Of a stretch of 64,000 bases of DNA, positions 33,841 to 45,362 are shown in pieces; position 1 is the stretch's first letter, and each line of letters begins with the position of its first letter. The DNA lies in the NCBI GenBank assembly GCA_033439795.1, contig JAUTDP010000005.1:868001-932000 (forward strand), in the 5' to 3' direction. The position numbers were made by a program, and so were the translations under genes. A model generated the notes under the pieces. That model made no database searches. It saw only the letters and a list, made by a program, of their open reading frames with translations, and was not told the DNA's origin. The DNA is from Sordaria brevicollis (Eukaryota > Ascomycota > Sordariomycetes > Sordariales > Sordariaceae).

Positions 33841-35086
33841 TTATACGGACTCGAGAACGGTCTCACGGAACTCACGCTCGACCTTCTGGCCAGTCTCGTC
33901 GGAGCCAGACTCGCCGTGGAGAGACATGAGAGCGCCGAGGTCGAACTTGGGCTGCTTGAGGAGCTTGACCTTGCGGATGTGGACCTGTAGCGCCAAAGTT
34001 AGCAAATGTGCTGTCCTCCAGGAAAGTCGGTGGCAAAACGTACGTTCTGGAGGGGGTAGATGCCCTGGGTGGCCTTCTCAATCTCGCGGCCAATGACCTC
34101 GGGGATGAGCTTGGAGGTCAGCTGGGTGAGGGTGCAGCTGGCAGCCTCGCGCTGGATGATCTCGGTCATCTTGCGGCGGATAGCGCGGATCTGAGAAGAG
34201 GCAGCATAGGTGGTCTTCTTGATCTGGTTGGGGCGGCGCTTGGTGAAGGCAATGGCGAAGAGACGGAGAAGGTAGTCGTCGGTGGTCTTGACGGTGATGT
34301 TGGCCTCAATGAGAGTCTGCCACTTGCGGACAAGCGAGCGGAGCTTGTCGGAGGTGAAGTCGAGACCGTGGAAGTTGGTCAGGCAGTTCTTGCCCTGGAT
34401 CTCATCGACACGGAGCTTCACCTTGCGGAAGGAGTGGTCCTCATCCTTCTGGAGATCAGCGAGGGAGACCTCGAAGATGCGGCCCTTCAGAGCATCGTTG
34501 GCGTTCTTGAGACCGGTGGTGCGGTTGACCAGGGTCTTGCCGACACTGAACATGGCTAGTTAGAATATCGTTCTCGCATGATGTGTGATTGCTGATAGTT
34601 GGACGCGTCGCGTGCTGATCTGGAAAAATATATCGATGTATGTAGTAGGGCGGGCGGATGATGGCTTACTCTCTGACGTTGAAAGGCGCAGGGGCCTAGA
34701 GATTGGAAACCAGTCAGTTTACTGTCGCTTGTTTGATATCTCGGGATCGCGGTTATTGTCGCAAACTCACCTTAATGCCGTACCAGTCCTTGCGGGCGAA
34801 GGGGTCCTGGGTCTTCTTCTTAAGACCCTTCTTGCCCTTGGACAATCTCTTGTTCCTGCACGCCAACACCAGTGATTAGCCGCTGCGTCTGCTGATTGTG
34901 ATTTTTCTCGATTCGGGTGTTGGGCGATGTCGTTGACTGTAGATTCGCGACCGGGAGCTCGTCATCGCCTCGCGACCGCATGACGCCTGCGCGGACCGCT
35001 CATTTCCAATCCCCATCCATCGCCCGCAATCCGTGGCATCGATTTTGGCAATATTTCGGGGTGACAACGTACTTGCCAACAGCCAT
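33841..35086 (-). CDS. rps1: 40S ribosomal protein eS1 (S1/S3Ae)
   Basis: Five exons on the minus strand: 35073-35086, 34771-34855, 34670-34695, 34044-34545 and 33841-33984; 256 aa, the usual eS1 length. A structural protein of the small subunit near the mRNA exit. The product begins [20 protein letters not shown] and contains [58 protein letters not shown] and, near the end, [17 protein letters not shown]. The short first exon (14 nt coding) and early introns are typical of ribosomal protein genes. The exon 3-4 join (GA/T GTC) uses the acceptor TTCAG inside a spurious ATG-TTC-AGT, so the tempting start at 34553 is wrong. Confidence 0.97.
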
Positions 35087-36678
35087 CTTGACGAGCACCT
35101 GTGCCTAGGGACAAAATGTGCTGCTTGGGGTGGTGATGGAGACCGTGCAATCTGGGACGCGGAGTTTGGTTTTCTCTCCTCGAAGGGTGAAATTGTGTCT
35201 GTCCCGTTGTGTGGGCGTAGTCCGGAAAAACTGTGGTGGTGGGGCTTGCCAAGAGTCTGGTGTGATTGGCCCCTCGGACCTTAGGGCTCAATGCCGAGCA
35301 GGGGGTCGCCAGCTGATAACGCTTATCGTGGCAAGCTGCTGCCTCCACTCTTGTCCACAGCTGGGTCCCTTGCCTTCACTTTTGCCCTTGGAAAGGTTGG
35401 ACTCTGCGTTCTGGGGCACTTTTGCTTCCACCGCAGACGGGAGTGCAAGCATTCACTTGTGCCATTCCATCCACTTTCATTTGTCATTTTGGTGGATTGC
35501 GAACCGCTCATTCACTCTCACCAAAACACCATCACCGAATCATCACCAGTTTTATCTTCCATCACTTTTTTTCAGCCCCATCAATGCGCCCACTTATGGT
35601 TCGTTGTGGCTGTGTCGTCGCAAAGTCACACGCTTTATGGCCTTGTCACCTGTTTGTCGCGACAATTTTGCTGCCATTTCCTGTATGAAGCATTCCCCGG
35701 CGACGAACCTGGGCGCAATTGGATGTGAGACCATCACCATCACCGGCCGGAGTCACGCACTTTACATTCTACATCAAGGTTCCCGAGAGCTCACCCATGC
35801 TCCAGTGGTGCACCAACGACCCGTGGCTACCTGACAACACGAACGTCCACTAGCAAATGAGACGACCACCTTTAAGCCTGGGGCTGAATTCACCGCCATG
35901 TCATCTCTTCACGACAAGTCCGAGGGTTTCAGAAAGGACTAGGATTGTTTTCGCAGTTTGCACTTTGCATTCTTCAGTTCCACAGGGTATCCTATGTTGT
36001 TGTGTTTGTAGTACACAAGACAAGTCTCGTCGCCGCCAACCGGACACGGCACCCCTCGGGGCACTCTCGCATCTTCAACAGTTGGCCGCGTTACAAAGAC
36101 CTAGGCGTGTCTTGACGCCATGTTCGCTGGACGATGTCCTCACGACACGAGGGAGCTCCATTGAGCCCACAGCTCGGTCAGGTAAGTGTCATCGCCAGCC
36201 TCTTTCATCCCTATTCCTCATCCCCTGTCCCCATGGAATATCTCCTGCTCTCAGACTCCGTCGCAACCACCCAGTGGGCACGTAGCACCCGCCAGCTACG
36301 ATGTGTGCTGAAGCGGCGTGCATTACGCAGCCGTCCGTTCGCTTCCTCCTCCGAATACCCCGAGCATTGGGATTCATAGGATCGAAGGAATCGAAAACGT
36401 CGGGATCTGTTCGTCGCTCATTTCCCTGCGCCCATTCGATGCGGACTGCTTGTGTTGTCATATTCCAATGACACCAGGATCCTGCTTCTGGGAATGTCGC
36501 GCCTGCCTGTTGCTCTTGCAGGGCGGCGCAACGCTTCCACGCGTGATGATGGCTCTTTTGGTGGACGTCGTCTTGATGGCGACCCAATGACCTTCAAAGC
36601 CCGGGCTTGCTGCTTGTCGAGTCGTGCAACATGAAAAAAGTCGAAAACAGATTTCCTCCCAAGATCCGAGCATGCCTT
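35087..36678. other. Upstream region of rps1; no gene recognised
   Basis: 1.6 kb holding the rps1 promoter and the 3' end of the small serine-rich gene. A head-to-head pair of GATA motifs, TGATAACGCTTATC, lies at 35314-35327, about 230 bp upstream of the rps1 start. The ORFs present (up to 238 codons at 35118-35834, +) look like unselected sequence. Confidence 0.5.
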
Positions 36679-37215
36679 TCAAGGAGACTTCATGTGTGGC
36701 TCCTTCTCTTCCTCTTGGTGCGGCGACTCATACAAGTCGAAGCTGGGGAAGCTAAAGTACCGCTGAGAGTGCGAATGCGAATCTACCGAGGCGTTAGCTC
36801 TAGGCCTGAAGGCATGGTGACAGAAGCAGGCAGACTCACAGGAATCACGCAGCTCGTCGAAGCCATCTGGGTTGCTGATAGGAGATGAGGATAGCTCACT
36901 GTGCCGGCTCAAGCTATCGTACATCGGCGGAGGCGATGGCCGTGTCGAGATGGGAGAGGTAGCTCTGGAGGTCGCTCTGGTGAGGGCATCTGGGGATGAG
37001 CCACCGGAGATGTAAGCCACCCTTAGGAGCTCGGTTGCCCTGCGAGATGAGTACGAGTTGGCGAGCGCATCTCGGCTGGCATTGGAGGTGGTGATAGAGG
37101 GCTCGGTAGCTGATGCTCGAAGAAGTCTTGGCCTCTGGCTGGGGCTTCGGGTGCCACGGGCCGTCGAAGAGTCTCTGCGCGGCATGCGGCGCGAGTCGGT
37201 AGTTGATGACGCCAT
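36679..37215 (-). CDS. Hypothetical serine/arginine-rich small protein
   Basis: The frame from ATG 37213-37215 gives 178 aa; the longer frame upstream lacks an ATG. The protein is rich in Ser, Arg, Thr and Pro (MASSTTDSRRMPRRDSSTARG; ATSRATSPISTRPSPPPMYD), with an acidic tail (YESPHQEEEKEPHMKSP). No domain is recognised; it may be a disordered phosphoprotein. A candidate 57-nt intron at 36783-36839 (donor GTGAGT, GCTAAC branch, GTAG acceptor) is a multiple of three with no stop, so both spliced (159 aa) and unspliced (178 aa) readings are possible. I favour splicing because the signals are strong. Coding nature is supported only by composition and the clean intron. Confidence 0.6.
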   Translation of the reverse strand: MASSTTDSRRMPRRDSSTARGTRSPSQRPRLLRASATEPSITTSNASRDALANSYSSRRATELLRVAYISGGSSPDALTRATSRATSPISTRPSPPPMYDSLSRHSELSSSPISNPDGFDELRDSCESACFCHHAFRPRANASVDSHSHSQRYFSFPSFDLYESPHQEEEKEPHMKSP

Positions 37216-40200
37216 GTCTGATATTGTTATGGTTTGGCGCTGGTAGTAGGTTGTGGTGACGGGCACTTCTGGTCTGAAGTGTGATATAGGTCGAGGTTGA
37301 TGTTATAGTTGTTGTGTCAAGGTGTTATAATGTTGAACACCAGAAAGGGCTGAGCTTTCACATCGAATTTCGTCGTTGTTTATAGGGAGACGAAGAAGAA
37401 AGAGGGCAGGATGGATGGGCTTAAAGTCGAGGCGAAGCCGAGTATAAGAAGAAAAGCAGCCTTCTTGGGCTGAAATGTGCGATTCCCGCTTAGCTACGGG
37501 GAGGTGTCTTACAGTGTCATTACAGCGGCACTTTCGGTTGCCACTTGTCAGTCGATGGTTGAGTCGGCCAGGGGGGAGAGGGGAGGCTAAGCATACCCGC
37601 CCGGTACCCGTTGTTGCCTCCGGGGCCGAGAGTGGAAGACCATCCTAAAAAGCCCTTTGACACACCCAAACAAACCCAGTGTTGTGTGACTGTGCCTGTA
37701 TTCCTGCCTAGATCAGGCCGGTACAAGTTGGCCAGGCCTGCCATCAAGCAACCAACGCCGGGCCAGCGGGCGATTCGAAAGTATCTCCTGTTACATGAGG
37801 CATACCAGAGTGCATGTAACAAACCAAACGATTTGTCTGGATATTCAAACCAGTTGGTGCGAGATGCTTCCTCTGGACCTCGACTCGGCCTCCGTACACG
37901 TCTGCATGGCACAGCACCTGAATGGAGAGGACCTATGGATCATAGTACCAAGTACGTAGCTGCCGCAGGTCTTGGTCCTGTCTCCCCGTCCCCATCGTCC
38001 CCATCTTGCCAATGCTCCGGCCTCCCACCTCTCCCACCTGTCTCCTCCACCCCTGGTCCCCGGTCCCCCATGCTGACATGATACTTAATGGCACCCCCCA
38101 AGATTCGGGAAACTTGGGCACTGAATGGAACACCAAGGTGTTGCGTTTCCTCGTCGACGTGCTGACCGGTGACCGCCGGACCATTCAGAGCTTCACTGGC
38201 GAGAGCGGAGTCTCGGACGTGCCAAGTCCAAAACGCTCTCCACGGCACCTCAGCGACATTTTTCGCAATGCCCTCGGACAGCACCCTACTCGCTGGTTCT
38301 TTTGTACCGCCGTCGCAGTAGAGTACCTCTGGCTCCTCTGGTGACCCAAACACCGCCAAAACGAAACATCAGGTGGGGTACACTCAGCGCCGGCAGCCAC
38401 TCAAGACTTGACACTTTACAGACCTCCCAGCCTGCAACATGCAAGGTGGTTGCATTTTCTCACTTGACTCTTTTTTGAACTCGACAACTTCACTGGGCAT
38501 TGGCCGCGCACTGGGGAAACACTGGGGAGCACTGGGGACCCGAAAAGAAGGCCTAGACTACCCAATTCAGGAAACGCCGGTGGTCTCGCTCCAGTCCCGT
38601 TCGGTCCTGTTAGTCGATCGAGGCGTCCAGGCCTTCTTCGCCTAACACCGATACGGCCTCCTCCAGCTTTTGCTCAGAACCTGGCTTGTCTCTTTTTTTT
38701 ACTCATGTTTTAGATCCGTCACTCTCGTGTATCTGACCAAGGCGAACAGGGCTTAAACAAGAGGCTGAGAACTGATCAACTTTGAACATTGTTACGGTGC
38801 TAGCTGAGGGAGGGGGAGAAAGAGACAACAGGTATGTAACAAGTCGTCCAAAAGGAGGGGAAGAAAACAAAACAAAGAACGGCAAGCCAGTGTGTGCACT
38901 TGCAAAGAAAGTTGGAAGATTACGTATGTATTACTCTGGCAGACAACGGCATCAAACATGGTACGCTGTTTTACCAGGGCACCTCGGCTCGTCAGGTACG
39001 GCTTCTTATTTTGTGCCCTTGTTGGTATATCTCTCATCGCGATCAAACGGCGGTCTCTGCTAATCATTCCCCCCCATCCGTCGTTTCTTGTCCAGCTGTA
39101 AGTATCAGTCCACGACGATGTACAATGCCTCCATCTCGAGAAGCTGTAACCGAGACCCAAGTGAGCCAAGCCAACCACCGTTGAGGACGATCGATATTTT
39201 GTCACTGTATCGTCACAGGCGTCCCTGATTCTACCGATCTCGAATATCCCTCGTGCCGACGACATGTTTCGGGGTCGTCTCCCCTTTCCGCTCCGTTCCG
39301 TTTGGGTTGAGATGACAGTTGGTCCCTTTTCGCTTCCTGTAGAAACAAATGCTGCATCGAGCTGCTTCCTTTTCTTCCAAGCCAAGCAATACGCGCGAAT
39401 CCCGCTTCCCTGGGTTCCGGATAGCCTACCATCGAACGATGAAGGGTGGGCGTTGGGTGTTGTCGGTTGCGGGTTATGGTCACTTTGATGTGCCTTTTCT
39501 GTGATCGATATCACCCACCTGCAATCTCTCTATCGGCCCAAAGCTCTGTCATTTCCCCATTATCCATATGCATCCTCTTGACCGGTAGCCACATCACAAT
39601 CTTTCACTATCCCATTCCACCACACGTTTCACGGCGGGAAACCCGATGGACCTCAACCTTGGGATACACAACCTCTCCAACCGATATATCGAGTGACACT
39701 TGACAGTTCCCGGTGAGGGATAGAGATGGATCCGGAGGACCACTCATCCTCGGCGGGGCTAGCTAGGTACACTAACCTAAACTTTGTGAGCTAATGAAGG
39801 TTCCATGGACCACGGTCGTTCATTTCCCAATGGAAGCATCATCACTTGCAGAGTTCTTTTCCGCCAAACCACACGGTATTGTTTCTGAGTATGTGCTATC
39901 TCATGTAAGGAGTACTGATGATAGCTGCATCTTCTCATGCCTTCCACACGTGTGAGAGGACATGTCGTGCGCGCAGCAACCCGTCCGCCCGCCAAACATT
40001 CAGCTTCCCACGAAAATACCTGCTGGCGATACTGGTATAGGCAACACATGAAGCTCTAGCCGGACCCGACCCCGGATTCTGACTCCGGCTCATTCAAATG
40101 CCAAGTCCAGGCCGTGCGGACAGCAGTTTGAGAGAGAGTCACATCAAAAGAGAGTCCTCAGAAAAAGTGGAAGAGGGGCATTTACCTAGGTCCATACAAA

Positions 40201-43115
40201 ACCCACCACTCATAAATCGGACCAGTGAGAACGACTGCGTATTCTATAAGCACTGCCGACTGGTAGGGCATCAAATGTGCTCACTGGGCAGCCATAACTC
40301 ACATTCACTCCTGATCATACCGTTGGCTGGAACACACAAAATTCGAAAGCTTCGTCGCTTTTGCTCCGTCGGTTCCTAGGCAGTCGTCCTGCAAGTAAGC
40401 CCTGTCATGTTTCGAACTGTCAATGACACAGAGCAGATATCCCCTCGATGTTGATGAGATCCATTGCAGTCAACAACGTTCGACGACTTCCCGTTCAACG
40501 TTTTTTTGGCGGGACCGGAACTACTACTGCGCCCTCGCCTTGCCTCGCCTGCGTTGCCTAACCTGCTAGCTACATTTTGCAGACTACTGCAAAACTTATT
40601 CTTGGTCCCACGCAATGGTCTTGCTTTTATGTACGTAGCTTGAATTTTTGATCGACGACGCCGGAGGCAGACACAGCTAGGCAAGCTTGCGAGAGCTGCT
40701 TTGCTTTAGCTTCCTCGTGAGCAGCTCCATTCTTGTTGTATTCCGTCGCATTGCGTCTGTCATTGAGCACACGACGCCGACGGATGATCACAGAACGGAC
40801 AGAAACATGAAATGAAGCACAAGAGGATCTACAAGATAGGATGACACTCCCGAGACTCCGTCCTCCGCGTTCGTCAGTTTAGGCTCGGTCAAGATATACC
40901 ATACATAGCTGGAGGTAACATCCAGCGAAGTGGACCGATGCACGACCGACCTCTGTTGTCTGACAACTTCTTTAAAGACAAAGAGTGAGTGGCCTCCTCG
41001 CCCCGCCTCATGTCCAGCCAAAATCAAGTCACTCCTTCTGTGCTGCTATTACACAGTCTTTAAACTTTGTTCTTCACACCTTTTCCACCACCCCGCCCTC
41101 CACAAGCATTTCAAACCCGGGGAGAAAGAACAATTCCGCCCTTCGCACATTGTAAGAAAGCCTGTTTTTGAGTGATTTTGATCTTATTTCCTCGAATCTC
41201 ATTGGTTGTGCGTTTCTTACCTTCTCTTCCCCGGTTCGCAGTTCCATTTACTCCTCAGGTTGAACTTCCTCCGTTGCTCACCTGTGACACACTTTCGCGA
41301 AGGACGGTCTTCACTCCGAAAGCCCATTCTCGAATTCTCATTGGTCAGAAATACCGTAATGGTATCACCAAGAATGAGTCTTTCTTTTCTTTTTAGAACC
41401 ATCAACCTACGACCATACGGCTGGAGCGAAAGGCGTGGCGGCGGAGGGAAAGAGGCGACGGCACCATTCCTACTGAATCCTATTTCCACGTAGATATTAG
41501 GGTACTAGTACGCTTACTCACTTTCCATATATACCCAAAACCCTCCTTCGTCATACCAAACCTCAACTATGCGCCGTGCAACTCAAGTCAGCCACCACGG
41601 TTGTCAAGACGCCAGTCAGATATTCAGAATCAAAAGAGAGGCTTGGGATAGACATTCTGATCCTTCCTGTACACCTCAAAAACTACCGAATTACCACAGA
41701 AGCATCATGGTACCTACACTAGCCTCCAGGGACCAGGGGTAACCCCGTATTACCATTTCGGTCTAAGGAAAGATCTCCTGATAACCACAGCAACGAAAAA
41801 CGTGACGACAAGAGATATGGAAGCTTTTCTTTTTTTCCCTGGAGAGAAAGTGATGACCGTGGTGGCTCCATCAAACTTCTCAACTCGATCCCCGCGGCAC
41901 GGTCTGGGGGCGTCCGTCTCGGCGTCCATCATTACGGCACGTACCTGCCAAGTCTATTGTCAACAAGTGAACATCACACACTCACCTCACACGGTGACCA
42001 GACGAGAAGCGGAGACGAAGTAAGGACGAAAAGACGCCTCTCCCGACCCGACCTTGCCGAACCCGACCGACCGACTGTTTGCTTCACATCCACTTCACCT
42101 CACGTATTCAACCGTGTACAACAGCCGGAGATCGTGGCGAGAAAGAGGAGGCCAAGCAAGTCTTGTGACTGTGTGGGCTGTATAGCATCTCGATCTCATC
42201 CTCGTCTCGTCTTCTTTGAAGGAGAGAAGGAGCCAGATGTCTCCGAGTGGTTGGGCCAGTTAACGCAGTAGAACTCCTGATCATCAGGCACTCTCCTACA
42301 CAGTATCTTTCTACACTTTGCATCAGTCAGGAACACCAACAGTTGTCTTTTGATATCGACCCTTTTTGTGTTTGGGGCCGTTCAGTCATCCGAGGTTGGG
42401 TCTCTTTGCGTTGTGCATACATATCTGTGTACAGACTATGCAACACCTCCACATCAGTATCAAAAGCTCAAACAGGACACTGACAGGACTGCACACTCCC
42501 GTCCGTTATTGCATGTTACAGCTTGCTGTGCATTGGGGTAGGTAAGGTGAAAATTCCAAGCACACGGTTTGGCGGGTTCCGAAAGAATGCTTTCTTGTGT
42601 AACCGACAATCACCAACATACAACCTCAACATGCCAACAGCAAGGTACAAACTGACGACAGTTGGAGGAATGCCGAGCACCACAACAAGGGAGAGAAGCA
42701 AGCTCGAGCAACAGTTCTCGCAGGAATAAAAGCAAGCAGTAAGCGGAGGAAAAACACTACCGGCAGGAGTGATCGACATTCACATAAAAGAGCTGAAAAT
42801 GAGACAGGCAGAGAGATATTGTCAGGATTGTGTAATCCTGCGTCTCTCTACCGTGGAACCTTTTCTTATCATTGGGAATAGTAGTCATTAACAACTCCGT
42901 CAGATATTAGTATTATCTTCTCATTCTATTATATAGCGGCACTGCTTTTCCTTTCTTCTTTGGGTAGCTTCCTCCGCTTCGCTTCCTTTGAGAGGCACGA
43001 CGCAAGGCACGGTCCGGGTCAGACGGGACGGACGGACGTTTGTTCGGGACCAAGACAAATAAAATAGTATGTAGATTGGTGGATTGGCAAAAAAACGTGG
43101 TTCTTTTTTCGGGTC

Positions 43116-43151
<36 letters not shown>

Positions 43152-45362
43152 GTTGTTGGTGTTTTAACCCCATCCATTTATCCCGTCATCAACGGGGGTA
43201 CTTCCAAGGTCAAAGACATTCAGCCCGAACGCTGATCCGTTCTAGAACTTGTGATCAGAACAACTGTTGCTGGAGTTCCCCGTCATGCACTGTACGGCTC
43301 TTTGCTAGCAATCCATGCTTGACTGGTTCAGGTTCGTTTTCCCACGAAACCATACCTTTGACACACGATCGAAACATACCTATGAATGATGTCAATTTAG
43401 CGGTGTTAAATAATTTCTTTGGGCAGGGCGTGCTGGCAAGGCACGCGAGCGACCGAGCGAGTGAACAACAACGACAGTTTCGGTCTTCGGTTATTTTCTT
43501 TTTGTTCTTTTTGGCTGTGTCGTTGATGAGTGTATTTAACCAATCGGCAATCGTATCGCAAGTTTTTTCAGACGTTGTCGTTGGAGACGGTATCCGCTCT
43601 TCTTTTACAGTTTGTTAGTTTCGTTGGCGGTTGGCGGGTTTGCGTGGATGGATGCGTGGTAGACAGGGATAATAAACTTGGACAACAGTTGTCGGATTGA
43701 GACAAGCGGGAGGGACGGAGACGTTGACGACGTTGCCAAGTCTTTTTTTTTTCTTTTTCTTTCAAGTGATGACACTTCAGAGGGGTTCCTGAAGCACACA
43801 CCAAAGAAATCATCTTCGAAGAGGAAAGGAAGAGGGAAAAGAACAATTCAGCCGTTGTGTGGAGGTGTGAAGTTATCCCGAACATAGACTACGCCATAGT
43901 GATGATTTGGAGTTTTCCTCAATACCTTCTATTCAGACAAAGAAATTCAACTAAGGAAGAAGTACTCTCTTCTTCGGCACAAACTAATGATTCTCCTCAG
44001 ATTCCAACTGCAATCATCTTGTCATCCTTCATCATCAATTATCTCTCTTGTTTCCCAAGATACAACATGCCCACTCGACTTGCACCAAGCCTAATCCGAT
44101 GTACCAAAAGTATGGGAGCGACGAAGGAAAATCATGTCAAGAAATGCCGATACACCGGTCACCACGCCTTCCATTCTCTTGTATTTCACAGTTCATCTCT
44201 CTCCACCAGTCCGGCATCTTTTTTCCCCCCACACTCGACATCACAACTGTAGGTAGCTGCAATTCTGAACTATCCACCCCCATTTTCTTCAACTCTGTAT
44301 CCCATACCTACGTCTGTTTTGTGTAACCCCCAAATATGCCATGCACTGATCCTCCCACGGAGACGGCGCGTGACTTGGACAACCTCAAAAATCTCCCGTG
44401 TCCATTTCCTTCTTTTTTCCCGGCTCATGCCTTCACCGGTCATCAGCATCATCATCCACTCATCGGCCTTGGAGATGAAGGAGCCGAGAAGGAAGCAGGA
44501 ACGAATCACGCAAGAAGAAGCTGCGGGATAACAAGAAGGGAATTGCGTGGGTAGGCAAGAGCCATCGAGTGTTACAATTAAAGGCAGGTACGGTTCGCAC
44601 GGCAGGTGCACCTGACATGCTACTTCTGCATTAATTGAACATGAATAAAACATCTCAAACCTTCCATGAATTGCTTCCACAGTTTCATTTGTACAAAATA
44701 GTATTAAAATCACTGAAAGCGGACAGCTCATGAGCCCACCAGGTTCACCAACCCAATAATGAGTCAAGCACAAATGAAGTGTTGAGCCGTTCTGCCTTCT
44801 TGCTTTGTCACCCAGGAACGAAGCGCAACTATTGAAGACTCGTCACTTCATGCGTTACAGCGGACCGGCACAGCGAAGTGGTGGAATAGTAATCAGTTAC
44901 ACCCCCATGATCACTACATACTACTTGTCTTTACGATGCTGTCCAAGGAGTTGTCTGGATGGTCTTTTTGTCCACGACTTCACTCCGAATCCCACATACC
45001 CTCTTCAGGCTCGGACCTGACTAGCAGTGGTGGTTGTGATGTGGTAGGTATAATGCATGATCGAACTGGACAAGCCATCCTTACCAAGAAAAGCGGGATG
45101 GGTTACATACGTATGGTTATACAAAGAGGAGGCAATGATGGCGGTGGGGGCTTGATAGGTTTTTCCCAGTTATAATGCATGTCCCGCCCAAACAATCTCT
45201 CAACAACATCCCACAACCGAAAACTCCTATGTGCGCCAATGCCCCTCGTGGGGTTGCTGCTGTTGCTACTTCTAGTGGTCGATGCTGTGGTTGGGTTACG
45301 TCAGCCTCGGATTTTTGCTTCGGTTCGTTGCGGCGAGGAATGACTCTCGAACGAGGGATAAC
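37216..45362. other. About 8 kb gene-poor region
   Basis: No ORF here shows a recognisable domain or consistent coding-like composition. The largest, 38792-39514 (-, 240 codons), is unremarkable. The DNA is of normal base composition, not RIP-like, so it is not a degraded transposon. It includes pyrimidine-rich stretches, tandem CACTGGGGA motifs near 38511-38540 and the T31 tract at 43120-43150. It lies upstream of the small serine-rich gene and downstream of urc1. It could hold non-coding transcripts, regulatory DNA or genes of many small exons that I cannot see. Confidence 0.5.
43120..43150. repeat. T31 homopolymer tract
   Basis: Thirty-one consecutive T residues (A on the minus strand). 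It may be a poly(dA:dT) nucleosome-excluding element or the tail of an old retroposed sequence. No retroposon body is evident next to it. Confidence 0.9.

Noticed and set aside
33999..34553. Alternative rps1 start at an in-frame MFSVGKT
   Set aside because: The ATG spans an intron acceptor; splicing to the upstream exon restores the conserved NVRDVGKT sequence of eS1.
35118..35834. 238-codon ORF opposite the rps1 upstream region
   Set aside because: It overlaps the promoter of a strongly expressed gene, has no domain and looks like a chance frame.
38792..39514. 240-codon minus-strand ORF in the gene-poor region
   Set aside because: No family resemblance, no coding-like codon choice, and no supporting intron pattern.
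44270..44773. 167-codon minus-strand ORF
   Set aside because: No motif, no codon bias, no clear gene context.
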